A stretch of 64,000 nt of DNA from Streptomyces sp. NBC_01353 (GCF_036237275.1 NZ_CP108352.1:5766001-5830000); one strand, 5' to 3'; positions 8,064 to 17,602 are shown, counted from the stretch's first letter. The notes: generated by a model from the letters alone, not told the origin. Translations and numbers: made by a program.

Positions 8064-11000
8064 TTACCGCTCCTGGTGAAGAACTTGGCGACGATCTGAC
8101 GGGCCGCGTCGCCCCGGTCGAAGGAGCTGAACTCGGCGTTGAACCGCTCCCGCGCCGCCGAGTACTTGGCGTCGGCCTCGTCCTTGAGGTGGGAGACCGC
8201 CGAGAAGAGCTCGTTCTCGTCGGAGACCACGGGTCCGGGCGCCTTCTCCTTCAGGTCGAAGTAGGTGCCACGGCTCTCCTTCGCGTACTCCTCGTAGTCG
8301 TACGTGAAGAAGATCATCGGCCGGTCGAGCAGTCCGTAGTCGAACATCACCGAGGAGTAGTCGGTGATCAGGCCGTCCGCGAGTTCCAGCAGCGGAGTGA
8401 TGTCGTGCTGGTGCGTCACATCGATGACGCGGCCACGGACGGACGGCGGCAACGTGAGGTTGTTCAGGTAGTGCGACCTGATCAGCAGGGTGTGCGTGTC
8501 GCCGAAGCGGTCGGCGAACTCCTCCACGTCGAAGGGCAGCTCGAAGCTGCGTACGCCTCCGCCGGGGTTGGCCCGGAACGTCGGCGCATACAGCAGCACC
8601 GTCTTCTCCGGGGCGATGCCCAGCTCTGCCGCGAGCGGACCACGCGCGCGCTCGCCGGTCTCGGTCTCCTTCGCCCGGGCCGCGACCAGGGCGTCGTTGC
8701 GCGGGTACCCGGCGGGCAGCAGTACGTCGTCCTTGAGCCTGAAGGCCTTCGCCAGCGTCTGGACGTCGTGCTCCGAGCGGATCAGGAAGTGGTCGAACCG
8801 GTCGAGGGACTTCTGGAAGGAGTCCTGTCCGGCCCGGCCCTGCATCTTGGTGCCCGGCTCGTGGAAGCCCATGCGCTTGAGCGCGGAGCCGTGCCACGTC
8901 TGGATGTACGTCGTCCCGGGGCGCTTGGTCAGCTTGAGCGGGAAGCCCTGGTTGTCGACCCAGAACTCGGCCTGCGCGAGCGCGCGCAGGTACGGCCAGC
9001 TCCAGCGCTTCACCAACGTGGCGTCCTTGGGGAAGCCGGTCGGTCGGGCGCCCGCATAGGACCACACGGCCTCGAACGCCACGCCCTGGCGGCGCAGCTC
9101 CTCGTAGATCGCCTTCGGGCTGTCGCTGTACTGCTTGCCGAGGTGGCTCTCGAAGACCACCAGACCCTTGCGGATCGGCAGTTTGCTGTACACCTCGTGG
9201 TAGACGCGCAGCTTGGTCTCGCCCGAGCTGAGGCTGCGACGGGCCTTGAGGAGTCGACGCAGACCGGTCTTGGCCAGGCCGGCCGTGCGGCCGTGCATCG
9301 CGCCCTCGATCATCGCGGACGTACGGACGGACGCCTTGCCCTCGGAGGTGAGGACGTAGGACAGGTTGCCCTTCTTGGTCACCTCGGGCGCGAAACGGTC
9401 CGAGACCAGTCGGGTCAGCCGCGGGCGCACCCGCACCGTGCGGCGCTCGTCCAGCTCGACGCTGCCGACGCCCACCCGGGTGCTGAGCTTGTCACCGTCG
9501 ACGGTGAGGAGCAGACGCACGTCCCAGACCGCGTCGATGATGCCCAGCGGACGCACCTTGCGCGTGATGTCCGCCTCGGCCTCCCACTCGATCGCCGTGT
9601 CGGTTCGGCGCAGCGAGGTGACGGGGAAGCGGAACGCGCGCACGCCGATCTTGCGGCGGGCCTGGAACTCCAGTACGGCGGAGAGCTTGGCGCCCTCCTT
9701 GATCCGTCCGAGCGGGTTGACCACGGCGCCGGACAGGCGGACCGTTCCGTCGCCGCCTTCGTACGAGGCGAGCCGGTTACCCAGGGCGAGGGAGGTCAGC
9801 GGCCGGGTGTGGTAGCCCGCCGAGGTGACGTCCAGGATCCGGCGGGCGTCGGGGTCGTCGAAGTGCTGCCCGCACCAGAAGATCTGGCCCTCGTGCTCGA
9901 TCAGCGGCGAGGTCAGCCGTCCCTTGTTCGCGAGCGCCTCGGTGGCCGGGAGCAGGTTGTCCCAGTCCTCCTTGCTCAGCAGATAGGCACAGATGGCATG
10001 CAGGGGCTGGACCTCGTCGTACGCCTTCGGGTCGATCGTGGAGAGGTACCCGTTGGCCAGCTCGGCGAACTCGCGCCGGTACTCCTCGCCCATCTGCGGA
10101 AGGTCGCGCAGATGCAGGACGAGGTCGTGCTTGAGGAACTTGATGTCCTTGCGGAACTTCAGGTCCTCATAGCCCTTGCTCTCCAGCAGGGCGTCCACCC
10201 GGCGGTGTATTTCCATGCGGTGGACGAAGTTGGCGATCTCGTGGCGCCGGTTGCTGATCGACTTGGAGGCGGCGCTCTCCTGCACGTTCCAGAAGTAGAC
10301 CTGGTTCGGGATCAGCGTGATCCGGCTCGCGGCGACATACGCCTGCGCGGAGAAGAGCAGATCCTCGTAGTGGATGCCGACCGGAAACTCGAGCCCCTGC
10401 TCCAGGAGGAACTCCCGGCGGTAGCACTTGTTCGTGGAGAGCGTGTCGAAGACAAGCAGGTCGGGCAGGTCGGCGACGGACTCGATCGTCCGGGTCTGCG
10501 AGTAGATCCAGGGATACCACTCGGTCGTCTTCTTGTGCCGGCTGTCCAGGTGGACACGCACACAAAGTCCGGAGACCAGGTCGGAGCCGGTCCGCTCGGC
10601 CGCTTCCAGCATGTTCCGGCAGGCGTTGCGTTCCAGCACATCGTCACTGTCGAGGAACATGACGTACTTACCGGCGGCACGCTGAATGCCGTAGTTGCGC
10701 GGCGCTCCGCAGCCGCCGCTGTTCTCCGGCAGCTGGAAGGCCCGGACCTGCTCCGGGTGAGCGGCTGCCAGTTCCTGGGCGACTTCGAAGGTGCGGTCCT
10801 TGCTGCAGTCGTCGACGATCACGACTTCGACGCTCTGCAGTGTCTGGTCCAACACCGATCGCACGGCCGTGGGAAGACGCTCTGCGTCGTTGTAGGCGAT
10901 GACGATCACTGAGACGTCAGGCACTGGCACCTCGATCCACTTGTCCTGCACAGGCTGCCTCAACGGTACCTCGCGTTCACTTTCCGACGGTCCGATGGTC

Positions 11001-11083
11001 TGGGAGGCGTCCGGGCGGGAAGCCCGGGCCTGGGCGATCGGGAACAGACTCTCCTCGATCGGTTTCGTCGATTTTAAAGGCAA
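8060..11083 (-). CDS. Bifunctional GT2 glycosyltransferase / CDP-glycerol glycerophosphotransferase
   Basis: A 1007-residue fusion for a teichoic-acid-like polymer. Residues about 55-300 form a GT2 domain ([14 protein letters not shown] at 145-148). Residues about 640-990 match the CDP-glycerol:glycerophosphate glycerophosphotransferase family, with the active-site stretch [15 protein letters not shown] near residue 727, SEHD, AGYPRND, YAPTFR and [12 protein letters not shown]. No membrane segment is obvious, as in TagF-type peripheral enzymes. The start chosen is TTG at 11083, with GGAG 9 nt upstream. From this start codon 3 is TTA, the rare codon read by the bldA tRNA in Streptomyces. A later start (GTG near residue 52) cannot be excluded. 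It is the first gene of the minus-strand unit and diverges from the YfhO gene. Confidence 0.9.
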   Translation of the reverse strand: MPLKSTKPIEESLFPIAQARASRPDASQTIGPSESEREVPLRQPVQDKWIEVPVPDVSVIVIAYNDAERLPTAVRSVLDQTLQSVEVVIVDDCSKDRTFEVAQELAAAHPEQVRAFQLPENSGGCGAPRNYGIQRAAGKYVMFLDSDDVLERNACRNMLEAAERTGSDLVSGLCVRVHLDSRHKKTTEWYPWIYSQTRTIESVADLPDLLVFDTLSTNKCYRREFLLEQGLEFPVGIHYEDLLFSAQAYVAASRITLIPNQVYFWNVQESAASKSISNRRHEIANFVHRMEIHRRVDALLESKGYEDLKFRKDIKFLKHDLVLHLRDLPQMGEEYRREFAELANGYLSTIDPKAYDEVQPLHAICAYLLSKEDWDNLLPATEALANKGRLTSPLIEHEGQIFWCGQHFDDPDARRILDVTSAGYHTRPLTSLALGNRLASYEGGDGTVRLSGAVVNPLGRIKEGAKLSAVLEFQARRKIGVRAFRFPVTSLRRTDTAIEWEAEADITRKVRPLGIIDAVWDVRLLLTVDGDKLSTRVGVGSVELDERRTVRVRPRLTRLVSDRFAPEVTKKGNLSYVLTSEGKASVRTSAMIEGAMHGRTAGLAKTGLRRLLKARRSLSSGETKLRVYHEVYSKLPIRKGLVVFESHLGKQYSDSPKAIYEELRRQGVAFEAVWSYAGARPTGFPKDATLVKRWSWPYLRALAQAEFWVDNQGFPLKLTKRPGTTYIQTWHGSALKRMGFHEPGTKMQGRAGQDSFQKSLDRFDHFLIRSEHDVQTLAKAFRLKDDVLLPAGYPRNDALVAARAKETETGERARGPLAAELGIAPEKTVLLYAPTFRANPGGGVRSFELPFDVEEFADRFGDTHTLLIRSHYLNNLTLPPSVRGRVIDVTHQHDITPLLELADGLITDYSSVMFDYGLLDRPMIFFTYDYEEYAKESRGTYFDLKEKAPGPVVSDENELFSAVSHLKDEADAKYSAARERFNAEFSSFDRGDAARQIVAKFFTRSGK

Positions 11084-11121
11084 CCCATTCGGCTCCGTTC
11101 CCGTCTAGCAGATGCGTGCAG

Positions 11122-11139
11122 ATGAGGCTTTAGCCTCAT
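11122..11139. promoter_or_regulatory. Palindrome between the two divergent glycopolymer units
   Basis: The inverted repeat ATGAGGCT-TT-AGCCTCAT lies in the 164-bp gap between the divergent TTG at 11083 and ATG at 11248, which is clearly AT-richer than its surroundings. Position and symmetry fit an operator shared by both directions. The regulator is unknown. Confidence 0.45.
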
Positions 11140-11247
11140 TCTGTAGCCATTTACGGACAGAGGGTAACGGAAAGTACATATGCGAATCAGGTGGGACATC
11201 CGGGGTGCGGGGGGCGCCCAGGAGCAAGGAACCCATGGAAGGCCCCC

Positions 11248-13863
11248 ATGCTGATTCCCCCGCCTCCGAAAGTCGCTCGACGTCAGGAGACCGACGCTTC
11301 CTCGCCGGCGACGCCGGCAGCCCGGGAACCCCGGCGGAACCGAAGATCCCAGGTCGTCGCGGCGTGGTTCGCCGCCCTGGTGTCCATGGGTGCCTACTGC
11401 CTCGCCATGGCCCTTCAGGGCACGTACCCCTTCGGTGGCCGCTCCCGCGCGGTGAACGACCTCGGCAATCAGTTCGTGCCGTTCCACGCCCGCCTTCGTG
11501 ACCTGATGCACGGGGACACCAGCGGGGATCTCTTCTTCAACTGGGCAAGCGGCTTCGGCACACCGTTTCTTGCGGACTTCTTCACTTATTTGATGAACCC
11601 GTTCTCGTGGCTGGTCGGGGTCTTCCCCCGGGACAGCGTCGAGTTCCCCGTGTTTCTGGTCACCCTTTTCAGTGTCGGGCTGGCCGCCGGGCTGATGACC
11701 GCCTTCCTGGGACGCCTCCACCCGGGCAGCCCCTGGCTGCGCGCGCTGCTCTCCGTCGGATTCGGGCTGAGCGCCTGGATGATCTCGGACGGCTTCTCCG
11801 ACCCCATGTGGATGTGGGGCCTGGTCGCCTTCCCGCTCCTGGGCATCGCCTACGACTGGTGCCTGGACCGCCGCCGCTGGGTGCTCGGCGCCCTGGTCGT
11901 GACCGTCTGCTGGGCCGGCAACTTCTACACCGCCGCCATGGCCACCATCGCGATGGCGCTCGTGCTGCTGGTCCGGGTGCTGCTGGACGAGCGGCCCGCC
12001 GCGGAGCGCGTCCGCGCCCTCGCGCGCGGCGCCTCCATGACCGTCACCGGAGTGCTGCTGGCCGCCCCCGTGCTCACGGTGAGCCTCATGGCGAGCAAGC
12101 TGTCCCAGCCCGCGCCCGAGGTCGCCTACAAGGGCTCGGCCGTCACCGACTACGTGGCGCACCTGTTCCCCGGCGGGCTGGCCGGCGGAGCACCGCGCGT
12201 CTCCGTCGGAATGCTCGCGCTGCTCCTGGTCGCCACCTACCCGTTCATCGGTCGGGTGCCGCTCAAGGAACGGTTCGTGTGGCTGGGCCTGACCGTGGGC
12301 ACGGCCGCCTCGTTGGTCTGGCAGCCCACGATCCTGCTCTGGCACGGACTGGCCATGCCCAACGGCAACCCCTACCGCGCCTCGATCGCCCTCACCGCCA
12401 TCCTCGTGTGCGTCGCTTGGCTGGCCCTCGCCCGCCGGCCCCGCCCCAAGGAGCTCTTCCGCGGCGGCGCCGTGGTCCTGATCCTGGCCGCCTGCGCGAG
12501 CACCGCGAAGTACATGACCGGCGGACCGTGGATCCTCACCGTCGCCGGCGGACTCGCCTTCCTCGCCCTGCTCATCGCGCTGCACCGCCACCGGGCGGAC
12601 CGCCGGGTACGCGCGTGGCTGACCGTCGCCCTGGCCGGCGCCGTCTTCCTCTCCTCGACCTACACCGTCCTGTCGACGACCCGGCTCCGCGACGCCCAGG
12701 ACTGGTGGAAGCCCAAGCGCACCTACGACGCCGAGACACGCGCCGCGTACGACCAGCTGAAGGCCGCCGACGCGTGGCCCGCGAGCCGGACCGAGCCGGG
12801 ACCGAACGGGTTCGCCGCCAACGACCCCATGCTGCTGGCCGGCCAGGGCGGCCGCTACTACAGCAGCTATCTGCCCGCGGTCACCGCCGAAACCCTGCAA
12901 GGGCTCGGTGCCGGCTGGTTCATCGCGGGCCGCCACACGAACAGCTTCAACGACCCGGTCGGCCGCGCGATCATGGGCGTGAGCAGCTATCTCGAACGGA
13001 CGCCCGGGCCGAACGGATTCGTCCAGCGGACCGCCGTCGCGCCGCCCGTCGTCACCGTGCGTCCGCCCGGTACGCCTCTGGACGGGGCCACCCGCGACGC
13101 CACCGTCTTCGCCCGTCAGGAGCGGGTGCTGGGCGCCAAGGTCTACGAGGTGCCCGCGTTCGTCCGGGCCGGCGCCATAACGTCGGGCGGCGCGGACACC
13201 GCGTTCGTTCCCGGCCGTGGCTGGCCGCTCAAGGCCGACCGTCCGCGCGGCGCCGGCGCGACGTTCACCGCGGCCTGCACCCCGGGCACGGAGGCCTACC
13301 TGCACGTGCCATGGCTGGCCGGACGGGTCCAGGCATTCGGCAAGACCGTCAAGACCGGCGGCAAGTACCCGATGACCAGCATCCAGCTGTTCCCCCTCGG
13401 GACCGTGCCGGCCGACGGCAAGGTCACCGTCAAGATCCACTCGAACCGGGGACAGTTCATCCCGAGGAACCCCCTCGGCTGCCTCGACCGGGCCGCCCTC
13501 GACCGGACCGTACGGCATCTGCGCGCCACCGGGCCCGAGCGCGTCGAGGCCTCCGGGCACGGCATCAGCGCCACCTTCGCGCCCGGGACCAAGGGCACCG
13601 CGATCGTCTCCGTGCCGGCGACCACCGGCTGGCGCTGCTCCGTCGACGGCGGCCAGGCCCGCGCGCCCCGGACGCTCGGCGGACTGATGGCCGTGGATCT
13701 GGGAGACGGCGCCTCGAGGCTGTCCTGTTCCTTCCACACACCCGGGCTGCGGCTCGGACTCGCGGCGAGCGGAGCCGCCGCCGCGCTGCTCCTCGCCGTC
13801 GCCGTGGGGCACGCCCTTCGGACCCGTACCTCTCGCTCATCGTCCAGGAGCCGACGCTCATGA
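11248..13863 (+). CDS. YfhO-family polytopic membrane protein
   Basis: An 871-residue integral membrane protein of the YfhO type, a GT-C-like family thought to add sugars to cell-wall polymers from lipid-linked donors outside the membrane (family knowledge). After a charged N-terminal tail there are about a dozen hydrophobic segments (first at about 36-56: VVAAWFAALVSMGAYCLAMAL), then a large extracytoplasmic domain with few hydrophobic stretches, and one last segment near the C terminus (GLAASGAAAALLLAVAVG). The acidic loop motif NDLGNQFVPFH lies between the first two segments. ATG 11248 is chosen because GGAAGG lies 5 nt upstream; an in-frame GTG at 11191 would add 19 residues. It overlaps the next gene by ATGA. 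Confidence 0.85.
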   Translation: MLIPPPPKVARRQETDASSPATPAAREPRRNRRSQVVAAWFAALVSMGAYCLAMALQGTYPFGGRSRAVNDLGNQFVPFHARLRDLMHGDTSGDLFFNWASGFGTPFLADFFTYLMNPFSWLVGVFPRDSVEFPVFLVTLFSVGLAAGLMTAFLGRLHPGSPWLRALLSVGFGLSAWMISDGFSDPMWMWGLVAFPLLGIAYDWCLDRRRWVLGALVVTVCWAGNFYTAAMATIAMALVLLVRVLLDERPAAERVRALARGASMTVTGVLLAAPVLTVSLMASKLSQPAPEVAYKGSAVTDYVAHLFPGGLAGGAPRVSVGMLALLLVATYPFIGRVPLKERFVWLGLTVGTAASLVWQPTILLWHGLAMPNGNPYRASIALTAILVCVAWLALARRPRPKELFRGGAVVLILAACASTAKYMTGGPWILTVAGGLAFLALLIALHRHRADRRVRAWLTVALAGAVFLSSTYTVLSTTRLRDAQDWWKPKRTYDAETRAAYDQLKAADAWPASRTEPGPNGFAANDPMLLAGQGGRYYSSYLPAVTAETLQGLGAGWFIAGRHTNSFNDPVGRAIMGVSSYLERTPGPNGFVQRTAVAPPVVTVRPPGTPLDGATRDATVFARQERVLGAKVYEVPAFVRAGAITSGGADTAFVPGRGWPLKADRPRGAGATFTAACTPGTEAYLHVPWLAGRVQAFGKTVKTGGKYPMTSIQLFPLGTVPADGKVTVKIHSNRGQFIPRNPLGCLDRAALDRTVRHLRATGPERVEASGHGISATFAPGTKGTAIVSVPATTGWRCSVDGGQARAPRTLGGLMAVDLGDGASRLSCSFHTPGLRLGLAASGAAAALLLAVAVGHALRTRTSRSSSRSRRS

Positions 13864-14861
13864 CCAAGATCTCCGTCGTTGTGCCCTGCTTCAACGAAGA
13901 AGCGGTGATCGACCGGTTCGACACCCGGATCCGCGAGGTCCTCGCCGACCTGCGCGTCGAGTACGAGCTCTGCTACGTCGACGACGGCAGCAGCGACCGC
14001 ACCGCCCTCCGGCTGCGCGCCATCGCCGCCGAGTTCGCGAAGGAGACCCGTTACGTCTCCTTCAGCCGGAACTTCGGCAAGGAGGCCGCGATGCTCGCCG
14101 GGCTGCGCGAGGCCTCCGGCGACGCCGTCGTCATCATGGACGCGGATCTCCAGCACCCGCCGGAGCTCCTCGCGCGGATGCTCGAACTGTACGAGCGCGG
14201 CCACGACCAGATCATCGCCCGCCGCACCCGCGAGGGCGACAAGAAGGTCCGCAGTGCGCTCAGCAGGCTCTACTACCGCGCGGTCAACAAATGGGTCGAC
14301 GTCGAACTCACCGACGGCGTGGGAGACTTCCGTATGCTCTCGCGGCCGGCCGTCGACGCGCTGCTGTCGCTGCCCGAGTACAACCGCTTCTCCAAGGGCC
14401 TCTTCTCCTGGATCGGCTTCGACACCGTCACCTTCGACTACCAGAACGCCGCGCGCGAGGCGGGCGAGACGAAGTGGAAGCTCGGCTCCCTGCTCAACTA
14501 CGGCATGGACGGGCTGATCTCCTTCAACAACAGGCCGCTGCGCATCGCGATCTGGCTCGGCCTTACGCTCGTCGGGGTGGCCGCGCTGTACGCGGTCTGG
14601 ATCACCGTGACCGCCCTCACCCAGGGCGTCAGCGCCCCCGGCTATGTGACTCTCGTGGCGATCATCGTGGGTCTCGGGGGCGTCCAGATGGTCATGCTGG
14701 GCCTCATCGGCGAGTACATCGGCCGTATCTACTACGAGACCAAGCGTCGGCCGCACTTCCTCGTGAGGGAGACCCACCGCTCCTTCACGGGCGGTGACCG
14801 CGGCCGTCGCGCGGTCGGCGGCGAGCGCGTCAGCCTCGTCGCGACCGACCGGGAGATGTGA
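13860..14861 (+). CDS. GtrB/DPM1-type polyprenyl-phosphate glycosyltransferase
   Basis: A 333-residue membrane-anchored GT2 enzyme that should transfer a sugar from a nucleotide donor to polyprenyl phosphate on the inner face of the membrane. The catalytic domain has SVVVPCFNEE (5-14), YVDDGSSD (39-46) and DADLQHPPE (94-102), and SFSRNFGKEAAMLAG (67-81) is typical of GtrB/ArnC enzymes. Two hydrophobic segments follow at about 232-257 and 266-290. The ATG overlaps the stop of the YfhO gene (ATGA), and the stop overlaps the start region of gtrA, so the three genes are translationally coupled. Confidence 0.92.
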   Translation: MTKISVVVPCFNEEAVIDRFDTRIREVLADLRVEYELCYVDDGSSDRTALRLRAIAAEFAKETRYVSFSRNFGKEAAMLAGLREASGDAVVIMDADLQHPPELLARMLELYERGHDQIIARRTREGDKKVRSALSRLYYRAVNKWVDVELTDGVGDFRMLSRPAVDALLSLPEYNRFSKGLFSWIGFDTVTFDYQNAAREAGETKWKLGSLLNYGMDGLISFNNRPLRIAIWLGLTLVGVAALYAVWITVTALTQGVSAPGYVTLVAIIVGLGGVQMVMLGLIGEYIGRIYYETKRRPHFLVRETHRSFTGGDRGRRAVGGERVSLVATDREM

Positions 14862-15418
14862 TGCGTGGTCAGCTCGGCCAGATCGTCCGATTCGGCCTGG
14901 TGGGCGGGATAAACACCGGCACGTTCTACGGCTGCTATCTGCTGCTGCACCCGTGGATGCCGTACTTCGCCGCCTACTCCATCGCCTTCGTGCTCAGCAT
15001 GATCGGCTCGTTCTTCCTGAACACCTACTTCACCTACCGCACCCGGCCCACCTGGAAGAAGTTCGCGCTCTTCCCGCTCACCAACGTCACCAACTATCTG
15101 GTGCAGAGCGTCGGCCTCTACGCCCTGGTGACGTGGGCCGGGATGGACGACCGGATCGCACCGCTCGTCGCGGCGGTCGTGGCCATCCCGTTCACCTATC
15201 TGCTGTCTCGGAAGATCCTCGTGACGGGCGGGAAGAAGGGCGGGGAGGCCGGTGTGGACAGTGGTGTGGACGCTGGTGTGACCGCCGGTGCGGATGCCGG
15301 TGCGAACGCCGGTACGGACAGCGGTACGGCTGCCGGTGCGAACGCCGCTACGGACGCTCGGGGGACCGGTCCCGGCGACGGGACCGGGGCCGCGTCGAAG
15401 CCCATCAGGACGCGCTGA
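14861..15418 (+). CDS. GtrA-like flippase-type membrane protein
   Basis: A 185-residue protein with four predicted membrane segments: FGLVGGINTGTFYGCYLLL, AYSIAFVLSMIGSFFLNTYF, LTNVTNYLVQSVGLYALV and PLVAAVVAIPFTYLLS. This is the GtrA/DPMS layout, associated with moving polyprenyl-phosphate sugars across the membrane. It sits directly after the GtrB-type enzyme; stop and start overlap in ATGTGATG. GTG 14858 is an equally possible start. After residue 125 an unusual tail of about 50 residues is built from Gly-Xaa-Asp/Asn/Ala-Ala-Gly repeats, coded by near-tandem 12-nt units. That tail is not part of the family fold. Confidence 0.88.
   Translation: MRGQLGQIVRFGLVGGINTGTFYGCYLLLHPWMPYFAAYSIAFVLSMIGSFFLNTYFTYRTRPTWKKFALFPLTNVTNYLVQSVGLYALVTWAGMDDRIAPLVAAVVAIPFTYLLSRKILVTGGKKGGEAGVDSGVDAGVTAGADAGANAGTDSGTAAGANAATDARGTGPGDGTGAASKPIRTR
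15241..15350 (+). repeat. 12-nt tandem-like repeats coding the GtrA tail
   Basis: Units of the form GGTGYGGAYRSY repeat about eight times inside the 3' end of the gtrA-like gene and give a GVDSGVDAGVTAGADAGANAG type tail. Slippage between units could change its length. Confidence 0.7.
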
Positions 15419-15447
15419 CCGGAGACGTACACCGGCGCGCCTCCCGG

Positions 15448-15488
15448 CGCCGCCCGCCCGTTCCATCCACCGGAATGGACGGGCGGCG
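15448..15488 (+). terminator. Probable terminator after the YfhO-GtrB-GtrA unit
   Basis: CGCCGCCCG (15448-15456) pairs with CGGGCGGCG (15480-15488), with extra TTCC/GGAA pairing inside. It begins 29 nt after the gtrA stop. There is no T-run, as is usual in this genus. Confidence 0.5.
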
Positions 15489-15567
15489 GCCGCCCCGCCT
15501 CGCGTAGATTGCCTGGCAGTCGCGGCGGGGAGAGCGCGGCGCGTGACATCCGAGTGAGGCGACGCAG

Positions 15568-16710
15568 GTGACGGCGGTACAGGTGACAGTGGCAAGGCAG
15601 TACGTGACGGAAGCCCGCAGGATCGTCGTCAAGGTCGGCTCGTCCTCACTGACCACCGCCTCCGGCGGCCTCGACGCCGACCGGGTCGACGCCCTCGTCG
15701 ACGTCCTCGCCAAGGTTCGCAGCGGCGGGGAGAAGGAGATCGTCCTGGTCTCCTCCGGAGCCATCGCCGCCGGCCTCGCCCCGCTCGGCCTCACCCGTCG
15801 GCCCAAGGACCTCGCCCGCCAGCAGGCCGCCGCCAGCGTCGGCCAGGGCCTCCTGGTCGCCCGCTACACCGCCTCCTTCGCGCGGTACGGCGTACGCGTC
15901 GGGCAGGTGCTCCTCACCACCGACGACACCAGCCGCCGCGCGCACTACCGCAACGCCTACCGGACCCTCGACCAGCTCCTCGCCATGGGCGCGCTGCCGG
16001 TCGTCAACGAGAACGACACGGTCGCCACGGACGAGATCCGCTTCGGCGACAACGACCGGCTCGCCGCCCTCGTCGCCCATCTCGTCCGCGCCGACCTGCT
16101 GGTGCTGCTCTCGGACGTCGACGGGCTCTACGACGGGGACCCGTCCAAGCCGGGCACCTCGCGGATCGCGGAGGTGGCGGGCCCCGAGGACATCGCCCAT
16201 GTCGAGATCGGCTCCGCGGGCAAGGCCGGGGTCGGCACCGGCGGCATGGTCACCAAGGTCGAGGCCGCCCGGATCGCCGCCGCCGCGGGGATCCCCGTGG
16301 TCCTCACCTCCGCCAGCCGCGCCGCCGACGCCCTGACCGGCCGCGACACCGGCACGTACTTCCACCGCACCGGCCGCCGCTCCGCCGACCGGCTGCTCTG
16401 GCTCGCCCACGCCTCGACCCCGCAGGGCTCGCTGACGCTCGACGAAGGGGCCGTACGGGCCGTCGTCGAGGGCAAGAAGTCGCTGCTCGCGGCCGGAATC
16501 GCCGCGGTCGAGGGGGAGTTCGTGGCCGGTGACCCGGTCGAGCTCCGCGACACCCAGGGCCGGGCCGTCGCCCGCGGCCTCGTCAACTTCGACGCCAAGG
16601 AGATCCCCCGGATGCTCGGCCGCTCCACGCCCGAGCTCGCCAAGGAACTGGGACCGGAGTACGAGCGGGAGGTCGTCCACCGGGACGATCTGGTGGTCGT
16701 CCGGGGCTGA
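15568..16710 (+). CDS. proB: Glutamate 5-kinase
   Basis: First enzyme of proline synthesis: phosphorylates glutamate to gamma-glutamyl phosphate. The amino-acid kinase domain begins RRIVVKVGSSSLT (residues 17-29) and includes LVSSGAIAAG, the NENDTVATDEIRFGDND substrate loop and LLSDVDGLYDGDP. GKAGVGTGGMVTKVEAA is the conserved ATP-side loop. A PUA domain covers about 290-370. At 380 residues it has the usual length. GTG 15568 is taken as start; a GTG five codons later is also possible. proA lies 900 bp downstream, separated by an unknown gene. Proline is expected to inhibit the enzyme (family knowledge). Confidence 0.95.
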   Translation: MTAVQVTVARQYVTEARRIVVKVGSSSLTTASGGLDADRVDALVDVLAKVRSGGEKEIVLVSSGAIAAGLAPLGLTRRPKDLARQQAAASVGQGLLVARYTASFARYGVRVGQVLLTTDDTSRRAHYRNAYRTLDQLLAMGALPVVNENDTVATDEIRFGDNDRLAALVAHLVRADLLVLLSDVDGLYDGDPSKPGTSRIAEVAGPEDIAHVEIGSAGKAGVGTGGMVTKVEAARIAAAAGIPVVLTSASRAADALTGRDTGTYFHRTGRRSADRLLWLAHASTPQGSLTLDEGAVRAVVEGKKSLLAAGIAAVEGEFVAGDPVELRDTQGRAVARGLVNFDAKEIPRMLGRSTPELAKELGPEYEREVVHRDDLVVVRG

Positions 16711-16956
16711 TCCGGGCCGCCCGGTCACTGGCCGAACCCGGTCTGATGGTCGGACTTCGGCGGGGTGGCGGTGGGGTGGCGTAAGGGGTGTGTGCCGGGG
16801 TGGGGTCCGGGGTGTGGGGAAACGGCCGAAAGTCCGGCCATCCGGTAGAGACCTTTACCAAAACCGCCCCACGTGCCCGCTCGGGCTGGTCAACTTTGTC
16901 TCGGGGGTACGACAAGGCGGGGTACAGCACCACACGCATCAAACAGGAGGCCGCCG
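16711..16956. other. Intergenic region between proB and the gene at 16957
   Basis: These 246 bases carry no convincing open frame. A G-rich, T-containing stretch (16757-16820) is followed by an AT-richer segment around 16850-16865. An inverted repeat TTGTC-N10-GACAA at 16896-16915 may be an operator or part of the promoter of the next gene. Confidence 0.4.
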
Positions 16957-17436
16957 GTGAGACGAGCGCGCCCAGGGGCACCGCCCCGCGGGACTGCCGA
17001 ACGCGCCCTGACCAGTGTCGAGGCCGGAGCCGACTTCGACGAGGGGCAGGGCACCGAGACAGCTGAGGCACGCGGTGAGGAGCGGGCGGTGGTCGCCTCG
17101 AAGCTCTGGCACATCACCCTCAGCGTCTCGGGGGCCGAGGCCCCACTGAAGGAGGTCAGGCGCGCCCTGGAGCAGCTGGCCCACGACCATCCCTTCCTGC
17201 TGACCAGTCGCTACGCCAATGATCACGCGGAGATCCGCTACTGGGAAGAGGCCCGTGACCTGCACGATGCCGCGGCGGTCGCGCTGCGGCTGTGGGGCGA
17301 GCACCGGCAGACCGCCAAGCTGCCGCCCTGGGAGATCGTAGGCCTGGAGGTCATCGACCGTGAGACCTACCACCAGCGCATCGCCGAGGGCTACGGCCCG
17401 CCGCCGGCCGCCCCGGTGGGGGTCCACCCGTACTGA
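16957..17436 (+). CDS. Uncharacterised protein between proB and proA
   Basis: A 159-residue soluble protein that I do not recognise beyond its being typical of this spot in Streptomyces. The first 45 residues are basic then acidic and probably disordered. The conserved-looking core is KLWHITLSVSG...LEQLAHDHPFLLTSRYANDHAEIRYWEEARDLHDAAAVALRLWGEHRQTAKLPPWEIVGLEVIDRETYHQRI, an alternating beta/alpha pattern resembling a small ferredoxin-like fold. The GTG start is set by an excellent AGGAGG at 16945-16950, 6 nt upstream. The tail is PPPAAPVGVHPY. The location suggests, but does not show, a link to proline metabolism. Confidence 0.75.
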   Translation: MRRARPGAPPRGTAERALTSVEAGADFDEGQGTETAEARGEERAVVASKLWHITLSVSGAEAPLKEVRRALEQLAHDHPFLLTSRYANDHAEIRYWEEARDLHDAAAVALRLWGEHRQTAKLPPWEIVGLEVIDRETYHQRIAEGYGPPPAAPVGVHPY

Positions 17437-17437
17437 G

Positions 17438-17528
17438 GCGCCGAAACGGGCCGGCGGGCCGAGCTGACGGGCTCACGGGCCGAAACGGGCTGAGCCGACG
17501 GGCCGGCGGGCCGAAACGGGCTGACGGG
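17438..17528 (+). repeat. Short GGGCCGAAACGGGC-type repeats
   Basis: The gap before proA contains three copies of GCCGAAACGGGC (at about 17441, 17480 and 17510) interspersed with GACGGGCCGGCGGGCC units. It looks like slippage-derived low-complexity DNA rather than coding sequence. Confidence 0.6.
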
Positions 17529-17558
17529 CGCCTCGTCCCCGGAGGCGTCTCGCAGTGC

Positions 17559-17591
17559 GGGATACGTATGGGATACGTGCGGGATGTCCGC
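17559..17591 (+). promoter_or_regulatory. Three 11-bp direct repeats upstream of proA
   Basis: GGGATACGTAT, GGGATACGTGC and GGGATGTCCGC follow each other without gaps, with an 11-bp period of about one helical turn. They end 11 nt before the -10 element TACCCT (17603-17608), so they cover and precede the -35 position. This is a candidate activator or repressor array for proA. Confidence 0.5.
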
Positions 17592-17602
17592 AGGGGTGCC
17601 AG

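Noticed and set aside
8189-10912. A 907-codon plus-strand open frame opposite the glycerophosphotransferase fusion
   Set aside because: Shadow of a real gene: no ribosome binding site, biased composition and no recognisable domain.
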